Counted from the stretch's first letter, positions 1-59,108 are shown. The stretch: 64,000 nt of DNA from Sinohyriopsis cumingii (GCA_028554795.2 CM068842.1:26136590-26200589); one strand, 5' to 3'. Translations and numbers: made by a program. The notes: generated by a model not told the origin, from the sequence alone.

Positions 1-46129
<46,129 letters not shown>

Positions 46130-47330
46130 ATGAACCCATAATGATGCTGCTGTAGTTGATCAGGCAGCATGAACAGCTAATGGAATGTGATGGATAATTT
46201 TGTACTTTTGCTTTTATATGATACAAGACTGGAACATCGTCATATCTGATTCTGTAATGGAAATAGATCATGTCATAACATTCTTAAATATGTTTTATAT
46301 TTTAAGTCGGCAATATTTAAAAAATGTAAACATTTGGCCTTGCATATTGTGTGAAGAAGGCATATACATCCAGATTAAAGTGCTATAAATGGTTTCTGGC
46401 ATCAACTTAAGTCATTTGTAATGTTTCATCATGAAATTTTGAAGTTGAGAAAAAATGTATGAGATATAATCAACCCATTAAAGGAGCTCAGCTACAAAAA
46501 AAAACCATGGACAGCTCAGTATGAAGTTTTGTGCTATTAGATATGTATTATTATGATAGCATTATATGTGTATTATGTGATTTGCCAGCAACAAGCACTG
46601 ACAAATATGAACATTTGTGGTTCAGTGTCATACTCTTAGTCGTCAACTTGTAACAGTAATGATCAACTGAAAACTAGGTTTTCAAGTATGGACCAAGTGA
46701 TTCTCTCAGGTATTATATACTGTTTAATGGTATATTCATCAAAATGTATGCTATTTGTATTTTGTATTTTATTTGCTGGTTGCAAGAATTGACAGTACAC
46801 ATATAGTTCATTTTTCATTGGGATGTCATGTGTTGAAATGATGAGCAAGGAAATTTTCATATATTGTATGTAATGTTGTGTGTGAAATATATCGTGGAAT
46901 TGTTTGTGTCTATTTTCTCTCATTCCAACACATTTATAATACATTATGCATGGGTGATAAAGTTCTGTTCAATACACCTACCCCACATGAGGAGAGTATC
47001 TGATATGAAATTGATGTCATTGCCTATGATGCAGAGGATGTCTGTTTGCATCATACTACAGTTATTATTCAAAAAGGGTTATAATGTGAACTATCAGATG
47101 CAGGAATGATTGAAAATTGATTTAATCATATACGTTGATGTGAGATAGGAAAATCCCACTCTTTCAGAATTGATGGGCAGGAGTTTGGCAAAACTTCGCG
47201 ATTGCCTACAGATTTTGAAGCTTGGGGTTGAATTTCTGTATTCTCTATAAAGGATATACCTGATTTATTTTATTAATCACACAAGGTTTGAGGCATATTA
47301 CATAGGAAGATTATATTTATCTATTTGTAC
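46130..47330 (+). other. Presumed 3' untranslated region of TRIM37
   Basis: AT-rich sequence with no coding frame that stands out. Possible poly(A) signals are ATTAAA at 46374-46379 and, further out, AATAAA at 49884-49889. The true end cannot be told from the sequence. Confidence 0.45.
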
Positions 47331-47388
47331 TAAACACCCAACTGCAAACAGTCTAAAGCCAGATCTGGCTTTGTGCTTGGTCAAATTG
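47331..47388. mobile_element. Fragment of the same MITE-like element
   Basis: It contains cccaactgcaaacagtctaa and gccagatctggctttgtgc, directly in front of the 180-bp satellite. Confidence 0.6.
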
Positions 47389-47389
47389 T

Positions 47390-48120
47390 AATCTCAAGCT
47401 CAGACTCAAGCTTACAAGTTTTATGATTTCCAGGCCCTGAGATTGAGTTTCTGTTGTCAGCCGTTCAGAAACCTTTCAAAAATATAATCTCATGCTCAGA
47501 CTCAAGCTTACAAGTTTTGTGATTTCCAGGCCCTGAGACTGAGTTTCTTTTGTCAGCCATTCGGAATGTAATCTCAAGCTCAGACTCAAGCTTACAAGTT
47601 TTATGATTTCCAGGCCCTGAGATTGAGTTTCTGCTGTCAGCCGTTCAGAAACCTTTCAAAAATATAATCTCATGCTCAGACTCAAGCTTACAAGTTTTGT
47701 GATTTCCAGGCCCTGAGACTGAGTTTCTTTTGTCAGCCATTCGGAATGTAATCTCAAGCTCAGACTCAAGCTTACAAGTTTTATGATTTCCAGGCCCTGA
47801 GATTGAGTTTCTGTTGTCAGCCGTTCAGAAACCTTTCAAAAATGTAATCTCAAACTCAGACTCAAGCTTACAAGTTTTATGATTTCCAGGCCCTGAGATT
47901 GAGTTTCTGCTGTCAGCCGTTCAGAAACCTTTCAAAAATATAATCTCATGCTCAGACTCAAGCTTACAAGTTTTGTGATTTCCAGGCCCTGAGACTGAGT
48001 TTCTTTTGTCAGCCATTCGGAATGTAATCTCAAGCTCAGACTCAAGCTTACAAGTTTTATGATTTCCAGGCCCTGAGATTGAGTTTCTGTTGTCAGCCGT
48101 TCAGAAACCTTTCAAAAATG
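47390..48120. repeat. Satellite with 180-bp higher-order unit
   Basis: Two related monomers alternate, both containing ctcagactcaagcttacaag and gatttccaggccctgaga. One ends cgttcagaaacctttcaaaa, the other ccattcggaatgta. The pair repeats at 180 bp (47390, 47570, 47750), is disturbed once, and ends near 48120. Confidence 0.92.
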
Positions 48121-48184
48121 TAACATTGTTTGAGCTTAATGAAAATCTCAGACTCGAACTGAAGAGCAAGAGTTTTTTTTCTCC

Positions 48185-49145
48185 AGGCTTGATCTGCTAT
48201 TGCATAATGTGCTCATAGATCAGGTTCTTTGCTTTTGCTATACAAGTAGAACAAACAGCACAGATGCTGATCTGCCAGTGCATTATGCCACAAAATATCA
48301 TGGTCTATGGTATTGCTATACAAGTAGAACACATTTCAGATGCTGATCTGCCAGTGCATTATGCCACAAAATATCATGCTCAGTGGTATTGCTATACAAG
48401 TAGAACACGTTTCAGATGCTGATCTGCCAGTGCATTATGCCATAAAATATCATGCTCAATGGTATTGCTATACAAGTAGAACACATTTCAGATGCTGATC
48501 TGCCAGTGCATTATGCCACAAAATATCATGCTCAATGGTATTGCTATACAAGTAGAACACATTTCAGATGCTGATCTGCCAGTGCATTATGCCACAAAAT
48601 GTCATGCTCAATGGTATTGCTATACAAGTAGAACACATTTCAGGTTCTTTGCTTTTGCTATACAAGTAGAACAAGCAGCACAGATGCTGATCTGCCAGTG
48701 CATTATGCCACAAAATATCATGGTCTATGGTATTGCTATACAAGTAGAACACATTTGAGATGCTGATCTGCAGGTGCATTATGCCACAAAATATCATGCT
48801 CAGTGGTATTGCTATACAAGTAGAACACATTTCAGATGCTGATCTGCCAGTGCATTATGCTACAAAATATCATGGTCTGTGGTATTGCTATACAAGTAGA
48901 ACACATTTCAGAAAAACCCACCACAATGCAGATGCTGATTTGCCCATGCATTTTGCCACAACAGAGCAGATTAGTCTTTACAAGTAGAACACAGCACAGA
49001 TGCTGATTTGCCACTATAATCTGCTACATCAGTTCAGGATCTGTGCTGTTTGCTGTACAAATAGAAAATATATGGGAAGCATGCTGATCTTCATGTTTAT
49101 TATGCCACAACACATCAGGGTCTCTGTCTGTTGGTGGACAGTTTA
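48185..49145. repeat. Satellite, 76-bp unit, about 10-12 copies
   Basis: The unit contains gatgctgatctgccagtgca, ttatgccacaaaatatcatg and tatacaagtagaacacattt. Unit motifs (gatctg, gcattatgc) are shared with the MITE-like elements at 42.9 and 44.0 kb. End units are diverged. Confidence 0.9.
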
Positions 49146-51479
49146 CATGAGACAAGACATAACATATTAACTATATTGAGAAGTTTACACTTTGTGTCTT
49201 TATATATATTTTCTTTCTTCTCAAACCAGTTCTAACACATACATAAGCATATATACACACATTGTCATATTCACTTCAATACTGAATTTCAAAGTGCTGA
49301 ATTAGTTTATTGTACATATTTGACCTTTGATTAAATTGTAATTAAATTGTATTGCTTATTTTTGGCAGACATAACACTGGTAAGAATATAAAATTTGCTA
49401 TGGCAGCTTCCATAAAAATTATAAACTTTCAGAACATTTATGTCAGCCTGTCCCCAGAGAGTTTAAATCCTTTATTTATTAAAACTGATTATCCAGATGA
49501 CCAGTTTCTCAGATAATCTCCCATTGTTCCAGTGAATCAAGATAATTGCTGCATTACTGTATCACACTTTTCACTTGTTTTTCATTATTACATTTTTTGA
49601 CATTTTCCGAGCATTCTTACTATTACTTACTTACCTTTTTCTTTCAGATAAATTGGATCTCAAATGAAATTTTAAAAAATACTGTTATAATGGATGAGTG
49701 AAAAGTTGGGTATGTATATGTATGTAAGTGCTTAATGACACCTTAATGTACCTTATTATTGTAATAGAATGTTCAGAGGGCATCAGATTTAAATTATGTA
49801 AATACAGATAAATTATTTTGTCAGTGTTTAATGTAGAATTCATTTATTTTTATTTGTATTTTGTCACAAGCATTGATCATGGCAATAAATGCTGGATTGA
49901 ACATGTGCATTTAAATTCATTTCATTATTGTAATTTTCCAATAATTTACTTTACTTTGTGTTCCTTTTGTAGTCCATGTTTTCTATGTACTGTTTTCAGT
50001 TGTTGTTTGCGTCTAGGTGCTTGAGTGGCAACTAGATTTTTTCATTTTTTTTTCCAAAGAAATTGAATTTGAATATCTAAAATAAAAAAAATCAGATGAA
50101 CTGATTGCTCATTTTCTGTCATTATTTTCTGACATAGGAACTGGTTCAAGTTTCCTTGCTTTATGGCAAAGGGACATGAAATGATGGTAGCATTAAGGAC
50201 ATGTGACAGTATACTTTACAAAGCTACAGAACATCACGTTTTCTTGTATTAATTTCTAAGACATGTTTAATAAAATTGCTGAGTCAACAGTTTGCATTTC
50301 ACCATATTCTTCATTGATTGACAAATGAATATTACTTGCCTTTAAAAAACATTAAATCACTGTCATCAACTAAACATTTTCAAATACACCTCAGGATATT
50401 AATGGTGCACAAAGTTATAAGCTGATTCAGCAGTGCATCCAAGCTGTCTCAAGTATACTGTACATAAGGATTGTTAGTCTAACACAAAATTTTTAACTTT
50501 ACTGCCAGGTGAAAGGATAGATTAGACCAGATTTCAGATTCAGATTTTGTATACTGTATGTGAAAGGTATAATGCACACAACTGACCCAGATCTGCTGTA
50601 CCACATCCTTCAAATTTAGATCACTTTGCCCAGTATTTTACACAACAGTGACCTGCGAAAACCATTTGAGTTTACCTAGTTTCTCAGGCGTTTGAATGCA
50701 GATAAGGCTGCAATGTTAATGTGTAAATTTGTAAACAATTACAACATTGGTAACGATGTCAATGATGATGTATGTGGCTGCCAGTATGCAGGAACTACTT
50801 GTTCCAATTAAATTATACATTTTCCACATCTCAGCCTAAAAGGACTGTTCAGTAAGATTTTTCTGTTCATTCTTTTCTTAAAGTTTTGATTATATTTTTT
50901 ATCAAATGGGACATCACTAGGACTAAATTGAAATTGAAAAAAACTGGCTGTACCACACATTGTCACATTATATTCATTTGCTAATATTGCTGACAAAAAT
51001 TTCTTCAATTATTATTTACATTTGAAAAACATGTTCACAGAACCTTAAATAAGGGACATTTTGTTGTAAAGAAATGCCTTTTCAAGTTTGTAAGCTACAT
51101 CGGTTCCTAGTTGTTGTAGATCCTACAAAAGCATCATTAGCACATATAAAGGTAGTGTGACCAGTTGCATGATCAGCTTGTTATGATGGTCCTAAAGATG
51201 TTTTACCTAAATTGTCAGATATCATTAAACAAATCTTACAAACTGAATTATTTCATAAAACTGAATTATATCATAATACGGTGTTAAAGCTGTTCATTAA
51301 ATGAAACTATTGCAAGCCGAATGAAGTTACGGCATGCATGTCATCATTGGTTTACGTATAAATAGCTGTCAGATGTAAACCTTAATGCACAGATCAGAGG
51401 AAAGGTTTAGAATCAGTTTGATTAAATGGCAAAGTTTCTATACTATGTATAACATTAGTAAATGTTGCAGCCTTACGTG
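49146..51479. other. No gene seen
   Basis: AT-rich sequence with short meaningless frames. It includes AATAAA at 49884-49889. A splice-acceptor-like tttctttcag at 49647 is not followed by a useful frame. Confidence 0.5.
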
Positions 51480-52230
51480 CAGAGTCACCATAACATGGTA
51501 CATATTTCACTCTTCAGTGACCTATATTATTCTTTGTGTCTAGCTTGGCTTTTACGTACCATTGTTTGCAGTCATGTAATTTGGTATTTTGGATTGCAGT
51601 GACATGCATTTCTTTGTTTTGCTCCGTTTTTCAGACACTTTTGCCTGCAGTCATGCAACTTGCATAATAGATGTAATATGAGATGTACTACACTTAAAGC
51701 AAAACTAGATCACAATGACCTATATTTCACACTCCAGTGATCTACATTACCCTTTGCATTTAGCTCAGTTTCTTTGACACTTTTACTGCAGAGCAATGAA
51801 ACTTGATGCATAGTATGCATCACGAGAAGTACTACACTCTTTAAGCAAAACTGGGGCCCCAAGTGGCCGAGTGTTCTAAAGCGCTCTCCGTTACGGATCA
51901 CTGCCATCTCACCTCTGTCTGCGTGGGTTCAAGTCTAGGATTCGGCCAATGTGGGTATGTTAGAAAGCTTGCCAGTAGCTTCTCATGGGTTGGTGGTTCT
52001 TCCCGGTGTTTCCTGGGTTCTTCCTCCACCATTAATACTGGCCGCCATGTATAGCCTATCGTGTGCTGAAAAATGGCGTTAAACCCCACATCAACATCAA
52101 CTTTAAGCAAAACTAGATCACAGTGACTTATATTTCACACTCCAGTGATCTACATCACCCTTTGCATTTAGCTTTTTATTTGACACTTTTACTGCAGAGC
52201 AATATAACTTAATACACAAGATGTATATTA
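51480..52230. repeat. Three diverged copies of an approximately 200-bp direct repeat, split by a SINE
   Basis: Phrases such as cactccagtgatctaca and ttttactgcagagcaat recur around 51510, 51735 and 52135. Confidence 0.7.
51853..52100 (+). mobile_element. SINE family A, full copy with target duplication
   Basis: The head is ggggccccaagtggccgagt and the tail aaaccccacatcaacatcaa. The flanks share ctttaagcaaaact, a 14-bp target-site duplication. Confidence 0.93.
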
Positions 52231-55200
52231 AAAAAATACACCATTTAGACACAACAAAGTTTTTCAATTGTGTCGTACCACCATTGGCAGTTCTCTTGTC
52301 ATTTGTATTACATGTCAAGTGATATAACTCAGTTTTAACATTCATCTCAAACAAATTAGCCCCTACAGTGGTTTCCTCCCTTAATTGTTTCTTAGCCAAT
52401 GGTAATGAAGAAAAATGTTCTCTTAAGGTAGTTGCTAATTTTATTTCTGGAATAATTATACGGATGTTATAAGGTCTTTGTTCAAAGGTAAATTTAAAAT
52501 ATACTTTCAAAGCACTTGTGATTTAAATTCATCAGCATTAGTATTTGTTTCTAATTAGTATACAGTGTATACAATACATATGAAGCATACAATAGTAATT
52601 GAACTCAGTTTATGCCTATCCCACTAAGCCTGCACAATATAGTGTCACATTAACCCTCCAAACCATAAGAATTCTTAATATAGCAAAACTACCGAAAGAA
52701 GTGGTCTTAATATGGAATTGGTCTCGTATTGGAATAATTGGTCTCATATCAGAATATGTTTATTCTTTTACACATCAAATGGGACTAAACCAGTGCTAAA
52801 AAAAATCCAATATCCCAACGCCCAGGGCCCCTATAATTTTAGATCGGGCACATCGTATATTCTAAGTGAGGTGCCAATCTGGCTTGTCGAGAAAAAAATC
52901 TATAATTTGCCCTGGAAACTTTGACTGCACTGATGAAATGTGTAAATGTATTTTCAAGATGTTGAGATACCTGCCAATACATGACACAATCTAAATCAGA
53001 TCACCACTGTCGTACATGAATGTGAGATCTGATTTTAATCAAACTGAAGCATGGGAAGTCATGCTAAAAATACGATTTTGTACTCCAAAACCACTTGACA
53101 CAGTCATGTTTCAAGAAAACACAACTTTTCAGTAATCTTCAAAAAAAAAAAATAAACACCACTTTTAGTATATGCTCATTACATGTAACATGTATAAGCG
53201 GTAAACAGCCATGACTGGAGTTGATGTAAAAATATCCATTGGGCAGTTTAAATAGTGGTAATTAAAGGCAAAGAGGTCAGGTATAAACCACTATTTCACA
53301 TATTACTTAACTGGCTGACAATAGCTAGTGAGATGTGTTTGAAGGCTGCAGTGGGTGAGCCCATTGTGCTAATTTGCATAGGTAGGATCAGGAAGTGGAG
53401 TAACCCATTATAGGTAAATCAAAAAGATGTTAGATGTGTGTACAAGAACAAAAGTTATTACATACCACTGGCTTGAATGCGAATGTTTAAACCATATATA
53501 TTATATTTTTGACAAAGTTTTTGAATGGCTGCAATGTTGGATTTTACTGCATATATAGAATCCAAAGCATGATCATTTCAGTTCTCAGAGGAGTGTTCAA
53601 GTGTAATTAAGTTTTGAAGCCAGTTTAGGAAGCAATTAGCTACCAGCAAAGCCCAACAAAAATAAATTTCAGAACTCTTGTTGATGGAGTTTTACTTTGT
53701 GAAGCACGCCAGCAAAAATGAAAAGATATGGGGGTTGGGGGTGGGCTATTAATTCTTTGCACATACTGCAAACAACACATTGACATACGTCAACTCACTT
53801 CTGACCAGGATTCACTCGGAGAACCCAGCAGAGACTTTTTAATACCAGGACCATCCAATCTCTAGTGAGTGTAGTGATGAACACCAATGACACTTGAATT
53901 ACTTTCAAACCCTATTGAATTTATATTCAAATTGTAGCTATTGCAACAATGTGTGACAAAATTAAAAAAAGGAAATTTTGGTCATGTGGAAATTGTAGTC
54001 CGGGCTTGTGGAATTTCAATCAGGGCTTGTGAGTTTATTTAAGTCATCAGCCCTGGCCTGTATCAAAAAATACTTTTCTTTGAGCACTGGACTAAACCTA
54101 TGTTGCTGTTGGGAAGTAGTTTATTTGTGTGCAATTGGTCACAGTAGGTTGTTTTTAATGTACATTCAATAAACTTGTACAAAAAATGCATTATCACAAA
54201 CGAAAGTACAGATTTGTTATAATTTTGACTCATTCATTGAGACCCCTATTTACCTGATATTGTTCATGTTGTCCCAAAGCATGTAGGTTAATTAATTCAT
54301 GATTTATTACTCCTGAATTTTTAGTTGTCTGGTAGATACAACTTTGTGCAGACATTTGCAACACATATAAGAACTATGTAGTGGCTTCTTGGGCAACATA
54401 ATATAGTTAAATAAGTGCAACTCTTGGAATGATGTGAAGTGTACTGAATCTTGGTAAACCAGATGTAAAACTGGATGAAAACCCACTGATGTAGATGTAA
54501 GATATATAGCTGTTAAACATGTAAAAAATAAACTCTACAAAGTGCAGTCAAAACTAGCATAGAAGTTTTGAAGAATTCATATTGAATTTTTTTAAAAATT
54601 GGTTCGGTAGTTTTAGAGCTGCAAAATAAAGTGCATTTTGTTGCTACTGAAGCCGCATTGTTGCTAAAGTCACCAAAACCACATCATTGGCTGAAGAAGT
54701 CCTAAATGCATTAGTAAAATGTTTGGTCAAAATTGTTTTGTTTTGTAAAGATCGAGAATGCATTTTCCCTCTGGTTGTTACGATAGCCACCGAAAATGTT
54801 AATAGCATGTCATCAGGAAAATTCCAATGTTTCAGTGAAGTTAGATCTGCAGTTTTTAAGCTGTCTAATGTTGACAGTCACAGAATGGACAAAGCACAGC
54901 AGACACAGGGTCATATGGACCAGCAGAGAGAGAGAGAGCGAGAGTGAAGAGACCATTTGCTGGAAAGAACATTTACGAAAAATAAAGCTTTCTACGAAAA
55001 TTAAAAACACAAGCGTAATAGCGTCAAACCGAAGCGCCTCTAACCGACCGAGATTTTCTCTAATTGGTTAGCTCATTTTGTTACTCTATCTTTGTCGTTT
55101 GTTTTCAAATTTGTATGTGTGTTTGGTTTACCCACTGGACACTCATTTGTGGTCTCACCCTCTCTGCTACTCATTAATGTAGATCAAATCACTTGATGCT

Positions 55201-55440
55201 GACTGTAAAATACAGTTCTTATTTATATCATAGGAACGGAAACACCTTGGCTGTCCAAGTTTCGTCTGCAAAAATCTCAACCGAATGCTAAACATAATTT
55301 CTCCAGATTATAAATTTGGGCGTGCTGACTCCATACATCATGAATAACAATGCCCCCACGAGTATGTTTGGATTTAAGCTAGATGATTTGCAGTTTGACC
55401 TTACAATGTAGTGCTGTTCCCAGTCAGGCCGTTTACTTTC
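52231..55440. other. No gene seen
   Basis: The short open frames have no coding signature. No mobile element is clear. A (GA)n run lies at about 54925-54950. Confidence 0.45.
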
Positions 55441-56530
55441 AACACATTTTATTTAGTACCACATCCTTTGGAATCTGAATGCATTATTCCATTAGGTTCT
55501 TCAGACCATTTTATTCAATACAAAATCATTTGGAATCTAAATTCATCATTTCATTTGTTGGATTAAATCATTTCATTTTAGACTACTTAATTTTATCTAA
55601 TACTGTGTCATTTGGGACCGTTCCGGTGGCCCTGTGGTTACAGCGTCTGCCTTGGATGCGGGAGGTCGTGGGTTCGATCCCTGGCCAAGTCATACCAAAG
55701 ACTTACAAAAATTGTACTTACAGCTGCCTCACTTGTTGCTCAGCATTAAGAGGTTAGTGTTAGGACTGGTCTGCCTGGTGTCAGGATAATGTGACTGGGT
55801 GGGACATCATGCTACATGTCTGCGGCATGATGCCCCAGTGCTAGATATCACTATAAACTGTCACGCTGCAGACATCGTAGCAATATGACGAAAATTTTTT
55901 AAAGCTACGTTAAAAATCCAAATCACACGCACACACACACATGGCATTTGGAAACAGATTTCATCTTTCCATTTTATTCTTTAAATCATTTTATTTAATA
56001 TCACGTCATTTGGAATCTGAATTGATCAATTCATTTATTGGTTTAAATCATTTGCCATGTAAGTTCAATTAATAAAACGTCATTTGGAATCAGAATTCAT
56101 CATTCAATTTTGGTGTTTAAATCATTTTATTTAATACCAGATCATTTGGAATTTAAATTCGTGATTTCATTTGTTGAGTTAAATCATTTCATTTTAGACT
56201 ACATCATTTCATTTAATACCACGTCATTTGGAATCAGAATTCATTATTTCATCTTTGGAGTTCAATCATTTCATTTCATTTCATGCTACATCATTTCATA
56301 TCACACAACATCATTTGGAATCTGAAATCATCTTTACATTTGTTGGGTTAAATGATTCATTTCATACTACATCGTTTCGTTTAATACCACGTCATTTGGA
56401 ATCTAAATTCATCATTCAGTTTTGTTCGTTAAATCATTTCATATTACACCACATCATTTGGATTTATAATTTCATTTGCTGGGTTAAATCAGTTGATTTC
56501 AAGCTACATCATTTGATTAATGTAATTTTG
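55441..56530. repeat. Degenerate tandem repeat built on catttggaatctgaattcat
   Basis: The phrase recurs roughly every 60-120 bp, alternating with atttaataccacgtcattt and ttgttgggttaaatcattt. A SINE B sits inside it. Confidence 0.85.
55617..55942 (+). mobile_element. SINE family B inside the tandem repeat
   Basis: The head is tccggtggccctgtggttac, with B box gggttcgatccc, a conserved body and a (CA)n tail. The flanks tcatttggga and gcatttggaa suggest a short target duplication, though the host repeat itself contains this phrase. Confidence 0.9.
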
Positions 56531-56589
56531 GTGGTGACGGCTGCCCATACAAAATCCTTGAGGAGGTCTGTGATATAAGAGATCTTGTT

Positions 56590-57253
56590 ATGCCAAAACT
56601 AAAATCAAAGCCACCAACCCGATTTACCAAAGAAGGTCATAGAAAACCTCAAGAAGATGCTGTAAACGTTGGAGCAATAGGATCTTCAGATCGTAATATA
56701 TTATTAGATCCAAACACCATCAGTGTTCCAGAAAAAAATGGATCCCTTTTGTGTTTTGAAAATACCATGGTATGTCTAGAATCACTGGTGAATATAAGGA
56801 TAAATGTGCAGAATTTGAGAAACAAGTTGAAGAAGCTAAATGAGCGCCATTATCCAGAGATATATTATCCCCCAAAACATCGCCATTCAGACCACCTCGT
56901 ACTGAGGAAGAAGATTTGCAATTTGAAGAATATAGACGAAAGAGGAATTACGTTCAGCAAGTAAGAAAGGAGCAAAAGGAGCAACTGGAAGTGGTCTTGT
57001 TACTCAAGGAAGTGGTCGTATTACTCCACGTCCCATCAATGTCCTTGCTGATATTGATCGACTAGAAATTCTAATTGGTAGAAGACGAGCTGTAATAATT
57101 CCCCAGAAATCATTAATGAAGCAGCTGATATTTATCAACAATTATTTACAGGCAGTATCACGGACATTAATGTTTATCGGTCTCATTAATGAAATCGTTG
57201 ATAATTATTACAGTGATCGATGGTATGTAATTAGATCAGTGACAAGAAAATAA
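56590..57253 (+). pseudogene. Frameshifted basic protein gene of a virus-like relic
   Basis: It begins with MPKLKSKPPTRFTKEGHRKP and is open for 124 codons. Downstream coding character moves to other frames: a Glu/Arg-rich piece (EEEDLQFEEYRRKRNYVQQ) near 56910-56960 and then VLADIDRLEILIGRRRAV near 57040-57095, with stops in between. I read this as one gene with two or more frameshifts. It is Lys/Arg-rich and unrecognised. It lies immediately upstream of, and on the same strand as, the other frames of this cluster. Confidence 0.5.
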
Positions 57254-57324
57254 TGCTTAACGTGGAACGTTCGTGGTCAGGGTGATACAATCGCGATTAC
57301 CAACATACAAAGTTACTTACAGTG

Positions 57325-57654
57325 ATGGACTCGTTCGGGGTTTATTTCAGAAGGATAGCCCCAAAAGCAATACTGATTGCAAAACAATTATCAATGAAAG
57401 CTATTGATGTTGTTCGTGAAAAAAGTATTGGTGCTGTTGGTGATATTGCTAGTAAAGCATTCTCAACAATTGAGGATGGACTAGCACGATTAATACGACG
57501 AAAACCGCAATCAGTAAAATTATCCAGCACTGAAGTGATGCCTTCACATCAAAAGCTAGCAGAGTTAGCTGGTGTACCACTTTCAGGAAAAAAAAAATAT
57601 GACTGTCGGTCTTATAGCAGGAAATTGAATTTCCCGAAGTGGTCTTCGTGTTAG
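57325..57654 (+). CDS. Small basic protein of the virus-like relic
   Basis: An open frame of 109 codons from an ATG, starting MDSFGVYFRRIAPKAILIAK. It has a central Ala/Ser-rich helix-like part and a basic stretch (LIRRKPQSVKLSS). It overlaps the start of the capsid-like frame in another phase. Short basic proteins with such helices are common next to capsid genes in DNA virus-like elements, but this one is not recognised. It is intact by itself, though its end runs into the neighbouring gene and may be a frameshift. Confidence 0.5.
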   Translation: MDSFGVYFRRIAPKAILIAKQLSMKAIDVVREKSIGAVGDIASKAFSTIEDGLARLIRRKPQSVKLSSTEVMPSHQKLAELAGVPLSGKKKYDCRSYSRKLNFPKWSSC

Positions 57655-58680
57655 ACAATAACAATTATAATAAAATTTTCAAACGTATATCTGATCCAGC
57701 ATTTGACATGGATGCGCCAGTTTTCATTGATGAGTCTGTGCGCGTTTATCAGTATTATTCTTATGATGCACCTGTACCTAACTCACGTGGAAGAATCAAA
57801 TTACAGGTTCAGGATACAAGTAGATATTTCTTACCCGCTGAGGCATTTTTTGAGATCGAAGGTAGACTTTTGAAAGCATATGATGCAGCGTACAGACTTT
57901 TAGATTGACGTGGTTTTGTTAACAATGGTGATATGGCATTATTTAACAGCATCACATACATGATTAATGGAAAAAATATTGAATCATGTCTGGAAAACGT
58001 CGAAGTTGCCACGTCGATACTGGGTCTGGCAAGATACAACGATGATTACTCTAGGTCAGCTGGTCCATCAATGATGTTTGCAAAGGATACCACTGATCAC
58101 CCTGATAGTAGCAACATGAGACTAAATGCAGGTGGGGATGCAGTTGCATCAATGAATGACGATTTCAACTTAGGATTTTCCACATGCAGATCAGTGTTAA
58201 ATGGAGAAGAAAAATTTTCATGTGTGATTCCACTATCACATATCTTTGGATTCTGTAGAAATGTCAGAAAAGTTATATTTGGAGCTAAACACACTGTGGT
58301 TCTTGTCAGAAAAGCCACCGACAATGATGCAATCTGGTGACAAACACAGTTGATGTTGGTAAAGTAATACTAACAAAAATTCACTGTGGATGCCAGTAAT
58401 GACTCCATCGATTGACAAAGAACAATGGTTACTTTCTTTTATGAGTCAGGGTGGTAAATCAACATTATCATGGTTGACAATGAACACAGACAGTATTCAA
58501 AGTAATGCTGGTGGGTTATTCACATGGCAGATATCATCACAGCAGAGAGTGTCAGCATCATGACATATTTTCATCGCTATTCAGGAAAATGCCAGAGTAG
58601 ATTTGCAGTAACGAAATCCAATGGTATTTGACACACCTGGAGTTTCTGAAGTTGCTTTGAGGATAAATGGACATCAATAC
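57639..58680 (+). pseudogene. Capsid-like protein (double-jelly-roll candidate), broken
   Basis: One frame runs from 57639 to 58340, interrupted by a TGA at 57906-57908. Downstream it shifts frame: VILTKI near 58365, then MPVMTPSIDKEQWLLSFMSQ near 58391 and on to stops near 58560. The segments LFNSITYMINGKNIESCLEN and IFGFCRNVRKVIFGAKHT resemble a family of uncharacterised multi-copy invertebrate proteins that I recall as virus-like. A double jelly-roll fold is inference, not shown here. At least one stop and two frameshifts mark it as dead. It ends where a hairpin begins. Confidence 0.5.
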
Positions 58681-58681
58681 A

Positions 58682-58792
58682 TTTTCAGGTCAGTGTCATT
58701 AAATGTAGCTAAAGCTACCTAACTAGTTTTAAATACTTTGTGTGAAACAAATTATATACTGTTAGCTACATTTAATGACGCTGACCTGAAAA
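58682..58792. repeat. Hairpin: 29-bp inverted repeat with 53-bp loop
   Basis: The left arm 58682-58710 starts ttttcaggtcagtg and the right arm 58764-58792 ends ctgacctgaaaa, with one mismatch. It lies at the end of the capsid-like pseudogene. Confidence 0.9.
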
Positions 58793-59108
58793 TTGGCTGT
58801 GCTACAGATAGGATAAAATTCTCAATGCTGTGTGAAATGAACTATGACAGGAAACACTGATTCATGCACATAGACTATAGACCAATACACTTCATAGCCT
58901 CTTATCTCTCTTAGCAACAAACTTAGTAACTACCAGAAATGAGTTGTGTCAAACATGCTTTATTCTAATTTTGTTAAGCATCTCCATTGTACCCGAGTGG
59001 AATAAAAAATATACCTACAGTATTTAATGACAAATAATGCACTTACCAGCCAAAAGGAATCATTTATCCGTTAACACATTAATCCAAAAGCAAATTTCAC
59101 TGTAGCAC

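Noticed and set aside
48492..49014. Long open frames on both strands with repeated CSTCIAIP and LICQCIMPQN segments
   Set aside because: They come from the 76-bp satellite; a unit that is nearly a multiple of three keeps frames open by chance.
49638..49690. Extra TRIM37 exon after tttctttcag
   Set aside because: It lies 3.5 kb past the stop codon and the frame closes within a few codons.
54687..55071. Frames of 86 and 91 codons
   Set aside because: No acceptor or donor pair, no recognisable motif, and a (GA)n run creates the charged end.
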